DNA of 64,000 bases, taken from contig NC_088787.1 in assembly GCF_949628265.1 (NCBI RefSeq), positions 1,540,501-1,604,500 on the forward strand, in the 5' to 3' direction. The translations under genes and the position numbers were made by a program. The stretch comes from Cloeon dipterum. Taxonomy: Eukaryota; Arthropoda; Insecta; Ephemeroptera; Baetidae. The stretch's first letter is position 1. Every line of letters starts with the position of its first letter. A model generated the notes under the pieces. That model saw nothing but the letters and a program-made list of their open reading frames with translations. It was not told the origin of the DNA and did no database searches. Below, piece by piece: positions 60,832 through 64,000 of this stretch.

Positions 60832-61568
60832 TTCCGGTCGAGTTTGTGTTGCGCGGATGAGTACAGCTATGCAAATTCGGCGAAACCTCTTCTCGATTCA
60901 CTCACAGTCGACAGCCTAAAACAAAAGTGGTCGAAAATCGGGAGGATGACACGGTGGCGAACGTCAATAAAATTCATAAAATTGTCCTTGTTCCCCTCTC
61001 TACGTCTACCATCTACCAGCTGACAGGATAAGAAGTGTGAGAAAAGAAGTTCAGGCACATGATATATTATTAATTTACGCAACATGATCGAATTAATGTG
61101 TTTCTATTTTAATTATTCTAGCTATTTTTGAATCATTAAAATAAAGAAAAATCATAATTATTTAGGATAAAGTTCACAAATCTGAGGTTTTCGCGTTAAA
61201 TATATCTAACTTTTTTCTTCACACCCACGCACAAATTGCCGCTAAAAAGCAACAGTTGACTGCACGATGCTGCCTCCTTCAGAGGCGAGCTGACAAAACT
61301 TCCAAAACTTAAACTTGATCTAATGAGCGTAACACAAAACACGATCAGAGATGAGTCGAACAACCATCAAATCGCGCGCGGTCGATAGTTTCGTCAAATT
61401 TTGTCCTGTAAGTATCAGAGTCTATAATTGAGTATTTATTCTACTTGGGTGTTCATTGTAATATATTTTTAAAAGAGCCAACAACCGTTTAAACGTGATC
61501 ATTGGCTGAGAATAGCCCATCCAGCCACCACAACTCCGTTCCTTGCCACCAGAAGAGTCTGTTTAATC
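60832..61568. promoter_or_regulatory. C2-D2 divergent intergenic region
   Basis: The C2 5' flank (60832-61034) matches the C1 5' flank. MITE-like copy 4 lies at 61035-61224. The bases after it, to about 61410, match the D1 upstream region, including a donor at about 61410 (GTAAGTATCAGAG) that would close a 5'UTR exon. In the other copy of this segment, C and D lie in a different arrangement, so a rearrangement has occurred. Confidence 0.5.
61035..61224 (-). mobile_element. MITE-like element, copy 4
   Basis: Same element inverted: starts GTGTGAGAAAAGAAGTTCAG and ends AACTTTTTTCTTCACAC. It lies exactly between the C2 and D2 upstream regions. Confidence 0.6.
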
Positions 61569-61808
61569 ATGGCCGATGACGCAGCAAAAGCAAATTTATT
61601 GGCTCTGTCGAAGAGAAGGCTGTTCTCTTTAGAAAAACTTGTGGATCTGGCTGCACTTAAAATTATCCAGCTTATTTCGGAGGGAGGATGCAAGCTAAAA
61701 ATTCGTAAGTATATATACCACTAAATTTTATTGAATTTGAATTATTATTTGCTTCACTTTCCTCAAGCAGCGACTGATCTGATGAAAAATATCTGCTGCG
61801 AAAATTAA
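61569..61808 (+). pseudogene. D2: truncated copy of the LRR-like gene D1
   Basis: Exon 61569-61704 encodes MADDAAKANLLALSKRRLFS and continues like the D1 first exon, ending at a proper donor. A second exon from 61771 matches the D1 second exon at DNA level for about 40 bases but stops at TAA 61806 after a dozen codons. No later LRR exons are found before the window end. It may still produce a peptide of about 57 residues, but it is best called a 5' remnant. Confidence 0.7.
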
Positions 61809-64000
61809 CCACTCGTCAAGGATGTATGAAGGTAAAGGGAGATTTATTGTATATCATGACTGCTGCACTAAAAACTCACAAAACAGATAACGGGGCGAAT
61901 ATTTTTAACATAACATAATACACGTGAATTGAAAAAAGAGAATCTGGCTCGGCGCGGCTGCCTCAGATTATAATTTAGGTGATCCGATCAAGGTCACGAT
62001 TAAGCCTATGTCTGCCTCTCTGCTGCGCGGCTACAGGCGGCGTATGAGGAAAAGTCCAAAATCCGCTTTCGAGGCCACTCGGTTAATCTTATCGCAGCAG
62101 TCAGCATTCGGCAAGCTCTGTGGCTAAATTGTAGACAAAAAAATTCTTCAAGGTTGCATAAAATATGAACAATTCATTTATTCTTGCTGTGTTTGTTTTC
62201 TCTGTTTATTTTACTAAGCAATCCGCAGGAAACCAATATGCATTAATAAAAATAGGAGAGTGATAATTATTTTCTCTTTTTTTAATTTAGTCCCCATGAA
62301 ATCAATATACGTTAGCACGGATTATATACTGTTCAAACGACGATAATAAATTGATATGAAAAGTGACCTACACCTTATAGTTGATCTCACATCTAGTCCG
62401 AGACCTGAAGAAAACGTTCAGGGCAGCTGCCCTCACAATTTGTTGAGAGAGCCACTCTCCGGGTCGCCACGCGGACCAACACACTCGCGACTCGCAGCAG
62501 CGGCTTCTCGATGACGTGTGTGTAGTCACGTGTGTGCGGAGTGGAGCGGCCGGCTGGCGATCAGCCTCCCGCGAGATAACAGAGAAATTGAGTCACCGCG
62601 GATTCGCCCTCCTCTTGCTATCAGTTCAGCAGGCGCCCGCATAGAGGCGGCAGCAGTCAAATCTCGTCAAAATAAACAAGATTATTTATTATCACTCATT
62701 CCCCGCGCGTTTGCAGTGAGACTTTAATTTCGTTTGTTTATGTGGCAGCTGAATGTTAAACTCTTATTAATATTAAATGATTTTATTTTATATAATTGTA
62801 CAGGTGGAATGGCAAAAACATCGACTGTTATATACGATCTCAATGAAGGGAAAACGAAAACGGTGGTCGACGTTCAGACCAGCGGCCGAATTTGGAAAAA
62901 AAATCATTTTCGCGCGTACACATTTATTAACGCGATGTGTGAAGAGAAAAAAAACACGAATATCATTTATTTCCGCTGTATGATATCTCTTTTTTTTACT
63001 GACCACTTCACTAACAAAAACACTAATTTAACGTGCAAGGAATTTAACTTGACGTAAATTTACGCAGTATTTATTTTAACAATTCGGCGGATGGGCAGAG
63101 TAAAGAGCAACACGCGCCGCGCACGAAAAGTCACACGTACCGTTCTCACGGCCCCTCAGTTCATCACTCTTCTCACATCCGTCAGCAGAAGACAAACATT
63201 TTTTTATGACGCAAGCTCTGCGTCTCAATTTATACCGCAAAAATTCTTCAAGGTTTTAAAAAAAATAGAAATTCCATTATTTCTTGCAGTGTGTTTTCTC
63301 TGATCATTTTACTGAGCAATCAGGAAAAATCCAATATATTATTTTGAAAGAAGAAATTCAATTTAAATGGCAGAATAATTACTCCTTTATCAAAAATGAA
63401 TTCTATTAATTCTCGCGGTGTTTTCCCGCCGCAAAAGGTCTAATACATTAATTTTAAAGAAAGCAGTCTATACAAATGGGCATTTTTTAAATTTAATCTC
63501 AATGCTATCAAAAACATTTAACTTACCGAACAGTTGATCTCACATTCAGTCAGAGAACTCTTGAAAATTTTCAGGGCAGCTGCCCTCAAAATATTGAGAG
63601 TGACGCGCGGACGTGCTCACTCGCGACTAGCGGCACCGGCTTCTCGTCGTGGTGTGCGCGCGGAGCGGCTGCCTGGCTGGCTGGCGTTTCGCCACTCGCG
63701 AGTTAGACTTTTTAATTATACTTTTCGCACTAAGTGAGTCGCTGCGCGGTTTCGCTCTCCTCTTTAAAAGTTCAACTATCGCCCGCACAGTGGCGGGCGG
63801 CAGCAGCCGATCTCGTCGAGATAAACAAGAAGTTTTGCTTTGCCCCATCGCTCATCAATTCTCGCCACCACCAGCCTCCAGTTGGCGGCTCCAGGAGAGA
63901 AAGCAAGCACCTAAATGGTCCGGGAGCAAAGCCCGCAGAATTGATGTATTATGCACCACGCGCATAAAAATTACGCTGACACTTTAATTTAAATTTGTTC
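61809..64000. repeat. Right-edge non-coding region with tandem duplicated GC-rich block
   Basis: Two related blocks lie in tandem, about 62130-62730 and 63235-63985. Shared landmarks in order are AAATTCTTCAAGGTT, CAGTTGATCTCACAT-like, CAGGGCAGCTGCCCTCA, ACTCGCGACT, GGCTTCTCG, GCGGCAGCAG and AATAAACAAGA. They are CpG- and GC-rich in an AT-rich setting, with CACGTG-type boxes near 62528. No conserved reading frame spans both copies. A frame at 62734-63057 lies outside the shared blocks and lacks support. These may be duplicated promoter or 5'UTR exons of a gene beyond the window. Confidence 0.5.

Noticed and set aside
62734-63057. A 107-codon plus-strand frame near the right edge
   Set aside because: It has no similarity to known proteins or to the duplicated block, has low-complexity Lys/Asn runs, and shows no splice support.

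Overview
The window is animal nuclear DNA, almost certainly from an insect. Genes are split into many small exons by short AT-rich GT-AG introns of about 50-100 bases. The families present (C-type-lectin-like, RCC1/BTB, BTB-BACK-PHR, serpin, LRR-like) fit an arthropod. A basal winged insect with a compact genome, such as a mayfly, would fit, but nothing here proves it. I rebuilt gene models by hand from splice sites, reading frame and comparison between paralogs. Most boundaries should be right to within 1-2 bases.

Left two thirds (1-42950): a local gene-family cluster. Six paralogs, called A1-A6 here, each have about 27 coding exons and encode a secreted protein of about 960 residues. The order is signal peptide, basic Thr/Pro-rich linker, three C-type-lectin-like domains (CTLDs), a helical Cys-containing module that loosely resembles an insect odorant-binding protein, and a fourth CTLD. 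A1-A3 are on the + strand (1495-16894). A4-A6 are on the - strand (23976-42356). Two intact RCC1-BTB genes (B1, B2) lie between the two halves. All six A genes and both B genes read through without a break. Decayed pieces of B genes lie at the left edge and downstream of A6. A collapsed A gene and head-to-head A 5' flanks lie between A5 and A6. Together these suggest that an A-plus-B unit was duplicated and inverted several times.

Right third (42950-64000): a second set of duplicated genes. C1 (+) and C2 (-) encode a small glycine-rich membrane protein that I do not recognise. D1 (-) is an LRR-like protein and D2 (+) is a truncated relic of it. E (+) encodes a BTB-BACK-PHR protein. F (-) is a complete serpin with an inhibitory-type hinge. 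G1 (-) and G2 (+) are LRR-like genes with identical exon phases that form a near-perfect head-to-head palindrome; its centre is their shared upstream region. A short inverted-repeat (MITE-like) element of about 190 bases occurs four times in the C and D upstream regions. The right edge is a GC-rich non-coding block duplicated in tandem.

Functional reading (inference): A proteins look like secreted recognition or binding proteins, since they lack canonical sugar-binding motifs. B1/B2 and E resemble adaptors of cullin-type ubiquitin ligases. F is a candidate protease inhibitor. The physical clustering probably reflects shared duplication history more than a pathway.
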